Positions 15,797 through 23,172 of a DNA stretch of 31,504 nucleotides are shown one piece after another. The position numbers were made by a program, and so were the translations under genes. Origin of the DNA: Spirochaetales bacterium (GTDB lineage Bacteria; Spirochaetota; Spirochaetia; Sphaerochaetales; Sphaerochaetaceae); assembly GCA_022784805.1 (NCBI GenBank), contig JALFYG010000006.1:1-31504 (forward strand), written 5' to 3'. Below the pieces are notes generated by a model. It made no database searches. It was given only the letters and a program-made list of their open reading frames with translations, and was not told where the DNA came from. The first letter of the stretch is position 1. Every line of letters begins with the position of its first letter.

Positions 15797-16500
15797 ACAC
15801 TCTCCCTCCCCTTTTCAATCTTCTCTCTAAAGAGAAAGAGGAAAATGAGAATCAAGATCATTGATGGGATAAGGAAGACGCTCTTACCGAATACAATAAG
15901 GGAGAAGAGAGTTGCCACTACTCCGATTATTCCGCTTATTCTATTCTCCTTCTTCTCCATTGCCCTGATAAATATGACATAGAACATTGCTGTCATTACA
16001 AACTCAACGCCCTCTGAGTACTTAGTCAAAGCTCCGCCCAACAAAGAACCAAGCGTGACAGAGATCACCCAATAGCTTTGGTTGAGAAGGGATATAAAGA
16101 ACACAAAACACCCTTCATCCACGCCCTCAGGAACTTCTGTACTGCAGTTGACAGAAAATGTCTCATCACACATTGAGTAAATGAGATAAAGGCTCTTTAA
16201 TCCCCTTCCACGATACTTCTTTAAGAGAGTAAGACCATAGAATAGATGTCTTATCTGCACCAACAGAGAGAGAAAGAAGACAGATATCGGCTGGAAGGGA
16301 GCAAGAAGCATAGATACAAGCAAAAATTCCAATGATCCCCCGAAGACTAGTATACTTATTACTGTAGGATACCAAAGAGGAAGTCCCGAAGACCTAAGAT
16401 ATATTCCATACCCCATTCCCAAGACAATAAAACCAGCAAGAATAGGAAGGGTGTGGGGAAAAGCCGCCTTTAAGGCAGCCAAAGTTTTTTTCTCCTCCAT
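15793..16500 (-). CDS. azlC: AzlC-type branched-chain amino acid exporter
   Basis: 235 residues, an inner-membrane protein with about six to eight hydrophobic segments. Family features are the N-terminal AFPHTLPILAGFIVLGMGYGI, the FGGSLEFLLVSMLLAP segment, the QIRHLFYGLTLL motif and CDETFSVN, matching the D-E-F/S pattern of AzlC. With AzlD it forms an exporter for branched-chain amino acids, an inference from other bacteria. A GAGGTGA site precedes the ATG, and a possible promoter lies 20-46 bases upstream, so the pair can be expressed separately from the sensor kinase gene before it. Confidence 0.9.
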   Translation of the reverse strand: MEEKKTLAALKAAFPHTLPILAGFIVLGMGYGIYLRSSGLPLWYPTVISILVFGGSLEFLLVSMLLAPFQPISVFFLSLLVQIRHLFYGLTLLKKYRGRGLKSLYLIYSMCDETFSVNCSTEVPEGVDEGCFVFFISLLNQSYWVISVTLGSLLGGALTKYSEGVEFVMTAMFYVIFIRAMEKKENRISGIIGVVATLFSLIVFGKSVFLIPSMILILIFLFLFREKIEKGRESV

Positions 16501-16519
16501 TTCATCACCTCTGAGAGAG

Positions 16520-16546
16520 ATTATAAAAGGTAGAGATAATATTCAA
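16520..16546 (-). promoter_or_regulatory. Candidate promoter for azlC-azlD
   Basis: On the minus strand TTGAAT (16541-16546) and a perfect TATAAT (16520-16525) are separated by 15 bases, which is short. It lies in the 49-base gap after the sensor kinase gene; transcription would begin only about 12 bases before the azlC start. Confidence 0.35.
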
Positions 16547-16549
16547 TGA

Positions 16550-17605
16550 TCAGCTTTCTTTTTTCAGTTTTATCTCAAAAATAGAGCCCTGCCTCTCAGT
16601 GCTGTCTACGCTGATTTCGCCTCCGACTATCTCAACAACCCTTTTCACAAGAGATAGCCCGAGACCATTTCCTTCTGTCTGATGGGAGGTGTCCCCTTGA
16701 TAAAATCTCTCAAAAATATGCTTCAAGGACTCCTGTGAAATACCAACGCCTGTATCGGAGACAGAGACAATGACTTCTTCTTCGTTTTCTTTCAGAGACA
16801 CTGATATCTTTCCACCCTTAGGTGTGAACTTCACAGCGTTTCCTATCAAATTATTCCAAACAATGTCCAATAAGTCAGGATCAGAATATATCCTGACGTC
16901 ATCCTTTACAGATGCATTGATCACCAAGCCTTTCTCTTCACAGGCATCTACATAAGAGAGGAAAGAAGAAGCCACTCTAGCTGAGAGGTCGAAATTCCTT
17001 TTCTCCGGGTATATCTCCTGGTTCTCAAGCTTATTAAGCTTCAAGATATTTGAAACAAGATTAGAAAGCTTTTTTACATTCTTGAGAATCATGGAGATTC
17101 TTTCATTCCTCTCTTCTTCTGATAGGGATGGATCCTGAAGAATCTCGCAATAAGCTGAAATGGTGGAGAGAGGAGTCTTAAGTTCATGGGAGACGTTGGA
17201 GATAAAGTCTTTCTTCATTGTCTCAGAAGACTCCAACTCCTTGGCCATTCTGTTTATTCCGTCGATGATCTCATCATATTGATTAAATAGTTCGAACCGG
17301 TTGATGTGCTCGATTCTATAGGAGAAGTCACCACGGGTGATGGCCTCCATGCCCTTCATTATTCTCTTTACTTGTCTCTTCTCTCCATACCAGGAACGAA
17401 TCATGTCCTGTGCCACGAATAAAAAAGAGAGAAAGACTATGCTGGAAAATGTGAGCATTGCACGATGCTTGATCATTTCCTCCGTCATATCAAGGCCATA
17501 GAAAAAGAGTATCATGCTGGCACCCAGCACTACGGAGCAACAGAGAAAAGAACCTATGGCGTTGATAATTACTCTTACAAGCTGTTTTCTGGCCTTCTTC
17601 TTCAA
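16550..17605 (-). CDS. Sensor histidine kinase of a two-component system
   Basis: 351 residues. Two membrane helices (about 12-38 and 48-66) enclose a loop of only about ten residues, so the signal is probably sensed in the membrane or by partners. A HAMP-like linker (about 67-125) follows. The phosphorylated histidine is H140 in NVSHELKTPL. The ATP-binding domain has N256 (NLIGNAVKF), G1 DTGVGI at 284 and G2 GNGLGL near 313. The start codon is TTG at 17605, overlapping the stop of the response regulator gene as TTGA, with AAGGCGGTG ahead of it. It is coupled to the OmpR-type regulator at 17602-18273. The signal is unknown. Confidence 0.9.
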   Translation of the reverse strand: MKKKARKQLVRVIINAIGSFLCCSVVLGASMILFFYGLDMTEEMIKHRAMLTFSSIVFLSFLFVAQDMIRSWYGEKRQVKRIMKGMEAITRGDFSYRIEHINRFELFNQYDEIIDGINRMAKELESSETMKKDFISNVSHELKTPLSTISAYCEILQDPSLSEEERNERISMILKNVKKLSNLVSNILKLNKLENQEIYPEKRNFDLSARVASSFLSYVDACEEKGLVINASVKDDVRIYSDPDLLDIVWNNLIGNAVKFTPKGGKISVSLKENEEEVIVSVSDTGVGISQESLKHIFERFYQGDTSHQTEGNGLGLSLVKRVVEIVGGEISVDSTERQGSIFEIKLKKES

Positions 17606-18273
17606 AGTGGCACCGCCTTATAACCTAAGCCATGAACTGTCTGAATCTCAAAATCTTTGGAAAGAGAGAACTTGTCTCTTAGTTTCGTCACATAAACATC
17701 CACAGTCCTTGTAGAGGAAGTTGTCTCGCTATCCCAGAACTCATCCATCAGTTCTTGTCTGGAGAAAGTCTTCTTAGGATAAGAAAGAAGCTTGAAGGCT
17801 ATGTCAAACTCCCTGGGAGTCAATACCACTTCGACTCCATCCACATAAGCGCTTCTTTCCTCCCTGTCCAACACAGTTCCACCGATCACCAACCTCTTGG
17901 ACTGGGCGATTCCTGTGCGACGTAATATTGCCTTGATGCGCATCTTCAGCTCATCAAACTCTATAGGCTTCACCATATAGTCATCAATACCGATTTGGAA
18001 ACCTTTATGCTTACTTTGGACATCATCAAGGGCGGAGATGAATAGAAGAGGGATTGTAGAGTTTACAGATCTTACCTGGGAAGCAAACTGGAAGCCATCT
18101 GTTCCTGGCATCATAATGTCACAAATGATCAAATCGAAGACATTCTTATAAATGGCATCGTAGGCTTTCTCTGCGTTGGAAGCATAACAGACTTCATAGC
18201 CGTTTCTACTGAGGTATGTCTCGACGGCTTTTGAAAAATCCTTGTCATCGTCAACAATAAGAATCTTAAACAT
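17602..18273 (-). CDS. OmpR/PhoB-family response regulator
   Basis: 223 residues. The receiver domain (1-115) has the acidic pair D8/D9, phosphoacceptor D52 (IICDIMMPG), S80 and K102. The C-terminal winged-helix DNA-binding domain (about 125-223) shows VVLTPREFDIAFKLLS, the recognition-helix region TRTVDVYVTKLRDKF and the end VHGLGYKAV. Phosphorylation by the coupled kinase should control DNA binding. The start ATG 18273 has a GAGGGGAGATA ribosome site, and a candidate promoter lies 19-47 bases upstream. Target genes are unknown; azlCD lie just downstream. Confidence 0.93.
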   Translation of the reverse strand: MFKILIVDDDKDFSKAVETYLSRNGYEVCYASNAEKAYDAIYKNVFDLIICDIMMPGTDGFQFASQVRSVNSTIPLLFISALDDVQSKHKGFQIGIDDYMVKPIEFDELKMRIKAILRRTGIAQSKRLVIGGTVLDREERSAYVDGVEVVLTPREFDIAFKLLSYPKKTFSRQELMDEFWDSETTSSTRTVDVYVTKLRDKFSLSKDFEIQTVHGLGYKAVPL

Positions 18274-18291
18274 TATCTCCCCTCTACTTTT

Positions 18292-18320
18292 GTTATGATT
18301 CAGTTTTTAGTTTTTTTCAA
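18292..18320 (-). promoter_or_regulatory. Candidate promoter of the response regulator-kinase operon
   Basis: On the minus strand TTGAAA (18315-18320) and CATAAC (18292-18297) are separated by exactly 17 bases, with transcription starting about 15 bases before the start codon. The -10 matches the consensus at four of six positions. Confidence 0.45.
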
Positions 18321-18330
18321 GAAAAAGAGA

Positions 18331-18439
18331 GAGCCCGACAAAATCAAGATGCATCAGATGGCAAAGAGAAGATACATCTGACTTCAATTCGGGCTCATCT
18401 CGCGGGAAGGCAGATTCCCGCCCATTCATTTATGGATGG
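18331..18439. ncRNA. Candidate structured RNA or regulatory element, three stems
   Basis: The first unit has outer arms GAGCCCGA (18331-18338) and TCGGGCTC (18389-18396) around inner arms TCAGATG (18354-18360) and CATCTGA (18375-18381), all perfect. A second hairpin GCGGGAA/TTCCCGC (18402-18408 with 18415-18421) has a 6-nt loop. A third, CCATTC/GGATGG (18422-18427 with 18434-18439), has one wobble. The stems are GC-rich within AT-rich flanks. On the minus strand the first unit is followed by TCTCTTTTTCTT, suggesting a minus-strand RNA that ends there. The strand, ends and promoter are not established, and no known RNA class is recognised. Confidence 0.4.
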
Positions 18440-18510
18440 CAACATCAAAGTAAGCATAAAGATAAATGTTAATGAATTGTTTTTGCTATTTGTAGACTTA
18501 AAGAAGAATG

Positions 18511-18540
18511 ACGGCCTTCATAGGGGAAAAGACCGTCACT
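18511..18540 (-). terminator. Hairpin with T-rich trail on the minus strand
   Basis: TGACGG and CCGTCA form a 6-bp outer stem, extended after a mismatch by CTT/AAG, around a loop of about 10 nt. On the minus strand it is followed by TTCTTCTTT. No minus-strand gene starts upstream between here and 18660, so it may belong to a short RNA or may stop transcription escaping from the phosphodiesterase promoter region. Confidence 0.35.
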
Positions 18541-18570
18541 TGAGGGGAGATTGTTTTTCGCTCTATTGTG

Positions 18571-18589
18571 TGTCAAAGTATCTTTGACA
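18571..18589. promoter_or_regulatory. 19-bp palindrome with a TTGACA box, likely operator upstream of yfcE
   Basis: TGTCAAAG-TAT-CTTTGACA is a perfect palindrome with 8-bp arms. A consensus -35 hexamer TTGACA is read outward on both strands. On the plus strand a suitable -10 is unclear (TATGTT comes 20 bases later), so the promoter itself is uncertain. A dimeric regulator binding here would control the phosphodiesterase gene. Confidence 0.45.
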
Positions 18590-18659
18590 AGTTCAGTATT
18601 GCACGACACTATGTTGAAGTGATACAGACATTGTGTAGATTGGAAGGAGTTTTCTAATT

Positions 18660-19163
18660 ATGAAACTATTAATCGCATCAGATATCCATGGAGACTATAA
18701 ACGAGCTGAAGAAATCTTCAACATCTGGAAAGATGGAAGCTTTGACAAGGTAATACTCTTGGGAGACCTTTTGTATCATGGGCCAAGAAACGATCTCCCC
18801 CCTTATTATAACCCCAAGAAGGTAATACCAATACTCTCCGAGATGAAGGACTCCATCATCGCCGTAAGAGGAAACTGCGACGCAGAAGTGGACCAGATGG
18901 TGTTGCCCTTCCCTATTTTGGATGACAAGAAAGAAATAGAAGTAGATGGAAAGAGAATACTCCTTATCCACGGTCACCATGAAATAGATGCAGAAGGCTT
19001 TGATGTTGTGATGTCAGGTCATACTCATATCCCAGTCTTGGAGAAGAAGGGAGATGTACTCTATTTCAACCCTGGTTCAACCACCATACCAAAGGGAGGA
19101 AGCGTATCCAGTTATGGTGTTTGGGACAACGGAAAGCTTTCTATTATTTCTTTAGACGACTGA
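18660..19163 (+). CDS. yfcE: YfcE-family metal-dependent phosphodiesterase
   Basis: 167 residues, cytosolic calcineurin-like phosphoesterase. Metal and catalytic residues are all visible: D8 and H10 in SDIHGD, D36 in LLGDLLYHG, N72 in RGNCDAEVD, H104/H106 in LIHGHH, and H121/H123 in SGHTHIP. The C-terminal NPGSTTIPKGG is typical of YfcE. E. coli YfcE hydrolyses artificial phosphodiesters with manganese; its physiological substrate is unknown. GGAAGGAG lies about 10 nt before the ATG, slightly far. The gene stands alone and its 3' end overlaps by 12 bases the end of the convergent sensor kinase gene. Confidence 0.9.
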   Translation: MKLLIASDIHGDYKRAEEIFNIWKDGSFDKVILLGDLLYHGPRNDLPPYYNPKKVIPILSEMKDSIIAVRGNCDAEVDQMVLPFPILDDKKEIEVDGKRILLIHGHHEIDAEGFDVVMSGHTHIPVLEKKGDVLYFNPGSTTIPKGGSVSSYGVWDNGKLSIISLDD

Positions 19164-20678
19164 CACGTAGTCAAAGAATGGGAATGACATATCAACAAAG
19201 ACTTCTCCATTCTCTTCTCTGATGGATACCTTTCCTCCGTGGAGTTCCATTATCTGGTAGACAATGGAAAGACCAAGGCCGCTGCCACCCTGAGTTCTGG
19301 ATGCGTCTCCTCTTGCCCAAGGCTCGAAGAACTGAGGTAGAGGATCTGGAAGGTGGCCGTGGTTGGATATTGTAACCACCATATATTCATCTGTGGCAGT
19401 AGCCTTCCAAATAGGCTTGTCACACCCTATTCCATACTCAATGGCGTTCTTCAATACTTCCAGGAACGCTCTTGAAAGCAGTTTTTCATCTGCATAGATT
19501 GATGCATCTTCTTCAACTCTAATATCTACTTCAGCCTTTGCTGAAAGAGCGGTATTTGTGGCTTCAGAGAGAAGATTAAGCTTCCTCTTTTCGCACTTGG
19601 CGTCTGGAGACAATAGATATGAGTAGTAGGATACGCTGGCGATCCTACTCATCAATGTATCGTTTTCCTTCTTCAATAATTTGATAGTCTCATCATTGAG
19701 AGGGAACATACCATCCTGGATTCCCTCCAGAAGCATATTCATACTTGTTACAGGGGTATTTAGGTCATGGGATATATTTCTGATCCACTCCTTTCTGGAG
19801 GCAGAGTGACGCCTTAAGTCCCTACCAAGGGCCTCAATGGAGTCTCCCATCTTCTGATACTCTTCTATCTTCGATGGAGGCATAGTGATGTCAAACTGAC
19901 CTTCTGAAAGCTTACTGAGGGCATCTTCAACTTCCTTTACCTTCCTCTCTGTCTTTCGAGAGAGCACATAAGCAAGGATGAAAGCCAAAACAAGAGCAAT
20001 AGGAACAGAGTAGCCTAAGACTTTGTATACTTCCCTGAGTATGAACTTTGTAGGAGTGTAATAATCGACAGAGTAGACCAAGACATCAAGATAAGCAGAG
20101 AGGTTTCCATTGATATAGATTTCAAATGTACCTGCAACATCAGCGCGAGTAATGGTCTGAGGGTATGTAACGCTTACCTTTCCAGTGTAGTCAGTGCGGG
20201 AGAAGACCGCATCGGTGACTTCAAGTCCAAAGGGGTTTGGAATAGTGATGTCGATACGATACTTGGGAGCATTGATCTCCAACACCTTTCCATTGCTTTC
20301 AGCAAGAGCGGTTGTGGAGGATACATGCTGCATATATGTAAATGTATTATTTACAAAGGATGAGAGCTGAGGCATTATCTTGCCCTTTCCCGACTGACCG
20401 AAGGTAAGCATCTGCCCATCCACCGAGGAACGAAGTATAAACCCTGATATTCTCTCCGAGACATTGGAGAAGACAAAGTCATATATGCTCTTTGTCCCTG
20501 TAAAATCTGCATTTTCCAGACTATCCTCTACATTCTCTGCAAACTCGTCGAAGACCTGGCTTGACCAGACATAGACGAGTGAACGAGAGAAAAGAGTAAT
20601 GCACCCCAGCTGGAATGTAATTGAAACCAACACTATGAGTACAATAGAGATGAATAGTCTGAAAAACTGTTTATGCAC
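19152..20678 (-). CDS. Sensor histidine kinase with large extracytoplasmic domain
   Basis: 508 residues. A first membrane helix (about 8-30) and a second (about 222-239) enclose a sensor domain of about 190 residues without recognisable family. A HAMP linker follows (about 240-292), then the phosphoacceptor H304 in RNISHDLNTPV. The ATPase domain has N411 (EVLKNAIEYG), a G1 box changed from the usual DxGxG to SNHGH (N439), FEPWARGD and an intact G2 GGSGLGL near 465. The asparagine form of G1 is known in some kinases, so activity is likely retained. The start is GTG at 20678, immediately after the regulator's TAA stop, with GAAGAAGG 6 nt upstream. Its signal is unknown. Confidence 0.88.
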   Translation of the reverse strand: MHKQFFRLFISIVLIVLVSITFQLGCITLFSRSLVYVWSSQVFDEFAENVEDSLENADFTGTKSIYDFVFSNVSERISGFILRSSVDGQMLTFGQSGKGKIMPQLSSFVNNTFTYMQHVSSTTALAESNGKVLEINAPKYRIDITIPNPFGLEVTDAVFSRTDYTGKVSVTYPQTITRADVAGTFEIYINGNLSAYLDVLVYSVDYYTPTKFILREVYKVLGYSVPIALVLAFILAYVLSRKTERKVKEVEDALSKLSEGQFDITMPPSKIEEYQKMGDSIEALGRDLRRHSASRKEWIRNISHDLNTPVTSMNMLLEGIQDGMFPLNDETIKLLKKENDTLMSRIASVSYYSYLLSPDAKCEKRKLNLLSEATNTALSAKAEVDIRVEEDASIYADEKLLSRAFLEVLKNAIEYGIGCDKPIWKATATDEYMVVTISNHGHLPDPLPQFFEPWARGDASRTQGGSGLGLSIVYQIMELHGGKVSIREENGEVFVDMSFPFFDYVSVV

Positions 20679-21371
20679 TTAAGCCTTCTTCCCAGAGAAC
20701 CGGTAACCATATCCACGTACAGTATCAATCCAGTTACCTGGTCTGAGTTTTGTACGGATATTCTTAATATGAGTATCTACTACTCTCTCATAGCTTTCGA
20801 AGGAGTAATCAAAACACTCTTCAAGTATCTGGGCCCTTGTAATGAGGTTAGGGGCGTTGGTCACAAGATACAATACGATTCTCCACTCAGCAGCAGTGAG
20901 ATTGATTTTCTGTCCATTGACCTCGATTTCATGGATATCTTCGTCTATCAGAAGTGTATTCTCACCATCAAAGTATTTGTATTGATTCTTGCTCTCTTCT
21001 GCACCTTCATCGATTCTTCTGAAGAGTGCCTGAATTCTAAGCACCAGTTCCTTTGGGCTGAATGGCTTTGTAATGTAATCATCTGCTCCCAATTCAAAGC
21101 CAAGGATCCTATCGCTTTCATCCACACGGGCTGTCAGGAAGATTACAGGAAGTCTTGGAGACTTAGCCTTTATTTCCTTTACAAATGCAAATCCATCACC
21201 ATCAGGAAGCATCACATCCTGTATCAGAAGATCAGGGACACGATGGGCAAAGCCTGCAGTTGCATCTGCAATGCACTTAAATCCCTCTGACTCATAGCCT
21301 GAGAGTGTTAGATACTGAACGACACCGTTTCTTATGACCTCGTGGTCTTCCACAACATAAATAAGCTTCAT
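20679..21371 (-). CDS. OmpR/PhoB-family response regulator, second system
   Basis: 230 residues. The receiver has E8/D9, phosphoacceptor D52 in IQDVMLPDGDG, T80 in VIFLTAR and K102 in TKPFSP. The winged-helix output domain (about 135-230) has INLTAAEWRIVLYLV, RVVDTHIKNIRTKL and the terminal VRGYGYRF. The kinase gene begins directly after its stop, so the two form one unit. The ribosome site GGAGA lies unusually far (about 12 nt) from ATG 21371. It follows the calcineurin-like lipoprotein gene by 61 bases on the same strand, and may share its promoter at 22467-22495. Confidence 0.93.
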   Translation of the reverse strand: MKLIYVVEDHEVIRNGVVQYLTLSGYESEGFKCIADATAGFAHRVPDLLIQDVMLPDGDGFAFVKEIKAKSPRLPVIFLTARVDESDRILGFELGADDYITKPFSPKELVLRIQALFRRIDEGAEESKNQYKYFDGENTLLIDEDIHEIEVNGQKINLTAAEWRIVLYLVTNAPNLITRAQILEECFDYSFESYERVVDTHIKNIRTKLRPGNWIDTVRGYGYRFSGKKA

Positions 21372-21432
21372 AGAAAAATGGTGTCTCCAAAAGAAGTGTT
21401 TTTCAAGAGAAAGAATATTAAATCTATAAAAA

Positions 21433-22401
21433 CTACAACTTTGCCCCTATTTTCCAACTCTTTTTCTTCTCACTTGTTTCAGCGTCATAGCCATCTATTG
21501 TGATTTCACTCTTCTCTCTATCCAAGGATAGAGTGTACCACCAGCCATCGGACTCAAAACTACTGTCAGCCCTATGATAGGCAGCTCCATTGAATTCAGT
21601 GTATCCACTTCCGTCTCCATAGAGAATGTTTCCTTTGTGGTGGTGACCTGTGAGAACTAGGGAGACATTTCCTTTCTTACAGATTTCCATAAACCTTGAT
21701 ATCTCCCCCTCGTCTCCAAGCCCTGTCATAAACAAGGACTGGTCAAAGGCTCCACCAGATACGATATTTATGTGTGAAACCAATATCTTGAATGTAGTAT
21801 TATCTTTCGTTATGGCCTCTTCAAGCCAAGAAAGCTGGCGGGAGGAGAAGGATCTGAGGGAAGTATCAAGGATATAGATGGAAATATCACCATCTGGAGT
21901 GGAGATTAAGTATCTACCTGTGGAGTCTATTCCATACTCGCTTTCCATAATATCTGCATAGGTTACATGGGTGTCAGCCATAAGGATGGAGTTAAGCCAG
22001 AAGGAAGATAAATCGTCACCCTTGTAGTTATATGGGTGCCTATCATGGTTACCCTTTGTCTCCAGGTATAGGGATGCAGAAGATTTGATCTTGTCAATAA
22101 AGTCCATCAACTCTTCAGATAGCTCTCCATCATCCGCCATATCTCCGCCGGAAATGACCACATCATATCCTCCGTCCCTTATAAATGATATGAAGTTGCC
22201 ATCAAACCTTTTTATATCCTTTCGGTTTCTTTCCCTCCCGATATGGGCATCTGTAAAGAAGACAAGGGTGGAATTATCTACATTGATGACCCTCTCCTCC
22301 AGGAAAGGATTTGTATCATACCCAGCCAAGGCAGACTCTGGAATTCTGCATGATGAAAGAAGAATAGATAAAAGCAATAGGACAAAAAGAGCTTTTCTCA
22401 T
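21433..22401 (-). CDS. Calcineurin-like phosphoesterase lipoprotein
   Basis: 322 residues. The signal peptide MRKALFVLLLLSILLSSC has a lipobox (LSSC, C18), so the enzyme should be anchored outside the inner membrane. The phosphoesterase motifs are complete: D51/H53 in FFTDAHIG, D87 in SGGDMADDG, N118/H119 in KGNHDRH, the SHIN histidine and GHHHKG. It probably hydrolyses a phosphate mono- or diester in the periplasm; the substrate is unknown. A good promoter (22467-22495) lies 66 bases before the start, and the ribosome site is weak. Placed before a two-component pair, it might belong to that system's output or signal chain. Confidence 0.85.
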   Translation of the reverse strand: MRKALFVLLLLSILLSSCRIPESALAGYDTNPFLEERVINVDNSTLVFFTDAHIGRERNRKDIKRFDGNFISFIRDGGYDVVISGGDMADDGELSEELMDFIDKIKSSASLYLETKGNHDRHPYNYKGDDLSSFWLNSILMADTHVTYADIMESEYGIDSTGRYLISTPDGDISIYILDTSLRSFSSRQLSWLEEAITKDNTTFKILVSHINIVSGGAFDQSLFMTGLGDEGEISRFMEICKKGNVSLVLTGHHHKGNILYGDGSGYTEFNGAAYHRADSSFESDGWWYTLSLDREKSEITIDGYDAETSEKKKSWKIGAKL

Positions 22402-22466
22402 ATTAAAAATACACTTCTGCAGTTAAAGCAAAAGTGAACATCCCCCTCTTATTTCACTCTTCCCTA

Positions 22467-22495
22467 ATTCTACCCAAGAGAAAATATAGGGTCAA
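22467..22495 (-). promoter_or_regulatory. Probable promoter of the phosphoesterase lipoprotein gene
   Basis: On the minus strand TTGACC (22490-22495) and TAGAAT (22467-22472) are separated by exactly 17 bases, matching sigma-70 consensus at five of six positions in each box. It lies directly after the hairpin that ends the previous operon. Confidence 0.55.
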
Positions 22496-22496
22496 C

Positions 22497-22524
22497 GATG
22501 GAAAAGTCAGAGTGACTTTCCATC
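22497..22524 (-). terminator. Hairpin at the end of the nine-gene operon
   Basis: GATGGAAAAGTCA (22497-22509) pairs with TGACTTTCCATC (22513-22524) apart from one bulged A; the stop codon of the preceding gene (22507-22509) lies inside it. There is no long T run after it on the minus strand (GTTGACCCTATATTTT), so termination may be incomplete. Confidence 0.5.
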
Positions 22525-23172
22525 CTTCAACGTGAACTTCATTATGACTCCATAGCTTTGAAAATTAAGCCATGGATCCATCAAATACTCAGCCCCTCTC
22601 CCCCACACTTCTGCGGAGAAGGCAAAGTAAGATGAGAAATCTCTACGGGCATTGAAATAAAATGACTCCACAGCTTTAAATTGTCTCTCATACTTAAAAT
22701 CAAGCATCATGCCAAAAGAGAAAGTGTTTCTCCCGGCCTTTAAGTTCACTTCAATATTCGAGAGAGGAGAAAGGGAGAATAAAATCCTATCCAGTTCACT
22801 ATATTTCAATACTCCTCCCTGAACTCCAACCCCTAGGTTCAGATATACACTCTCAGTTCCATAATCCACGTTAATATTCCCCTTTATAAGGAGAGAAAGG
22901 GCCCCTGCAGTGAAGTAATTTAAAGTCGCCCCCGTGTTCCAATGAAAGTGGGAAGAGAAATAACTCTCATAGGAAGTATCTATTCCTAGATAGTCTCCTC
23001 CATTCTCCATCAAGGCAAATGAGAATTTATCCACCTTGGCTTCCATGGAAAAGAAGTGATGATTGAATGTCTGATTACTTCTTTTCCTTCCTATCACCAC
23101 AGAGTATTCATCGGAAGCGAAAAGAGAAAGAGAAATAAACAACACCAATAAGAGCGCCAATATCTTTTTCAT
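22507..23172 (-). CDS. Secreted beta-barrel-like protein of unknown function
   Basis: 221 residues. A signal peptide MKKILALLLVLFISLSLFA is followed by SDEYSVVIG, a signal peptidase I site. The mature protein alternates hydrophobic and polar residues in short strands with glycine and charged turns (HFFSMEAKVDKFSFALM, TGATLNYFTAGALSLLIKG, VYLNLGVGVQGGVLKY, TFSFGMMLDFKYERQF, YGVIMKFTLK), as in a small outer-membrane barrel of about ten strands. The start overlaps the HAD gene stop by 4 bases (ATGA), so the two are coupled, and it is the last gene of the long operon. No specific family is recognised. Confidence 0.65.
   Translation of the reverse strand: MKKILALLLVLFISLSLFASDEYSVVIGRKRSNQTFNHHFFSMEAKVDKFSFALMENGGDYLGIDTSYESYFSSHFHWNTGATLNYFTAGALSLLIKGNINVDYGTESVYLNLGVGVQGGVLKYSELDRILFSLSPLSNIEVNLKAGRNTFSFGMMLDFKYERQFKAVESFYFNARRDFSSYFAFSAEVWGRGAEYLMDPWLNFQSYGVIMKFTLKDGKSL

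Larger units (their letters stand above)
18274..18659. other. Intergenic region of 386 bases with structured element and palindrome
   Basis: It separates the minus-strand regulator gene from the plus-strand phosphodiesterase gene. It contains a regulator promoter, a three-stem structured element (18331-18439), a further hairpin (18511-18540) and a 19-bp palindrome (18571-18589), each listed separately. No coding sequence with a ribosome site is apparent. Confidence 0.6.

Noticed and set aside
18402..18421. SRP RNA apical loop (GGAAGGCAG-like)
   Set aside because: The surrounding bases do not give the conserved SRP helix 8 internal loops, and the stem continues as a simple perfect hairpin.
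21372..21432. Separate promoter for the second two-component pair
   Set aside because: TTGTAG and TATTCT on the minus strand are only 15 bases apart and match poorly; read-through from 22467-22495 is just as likely.
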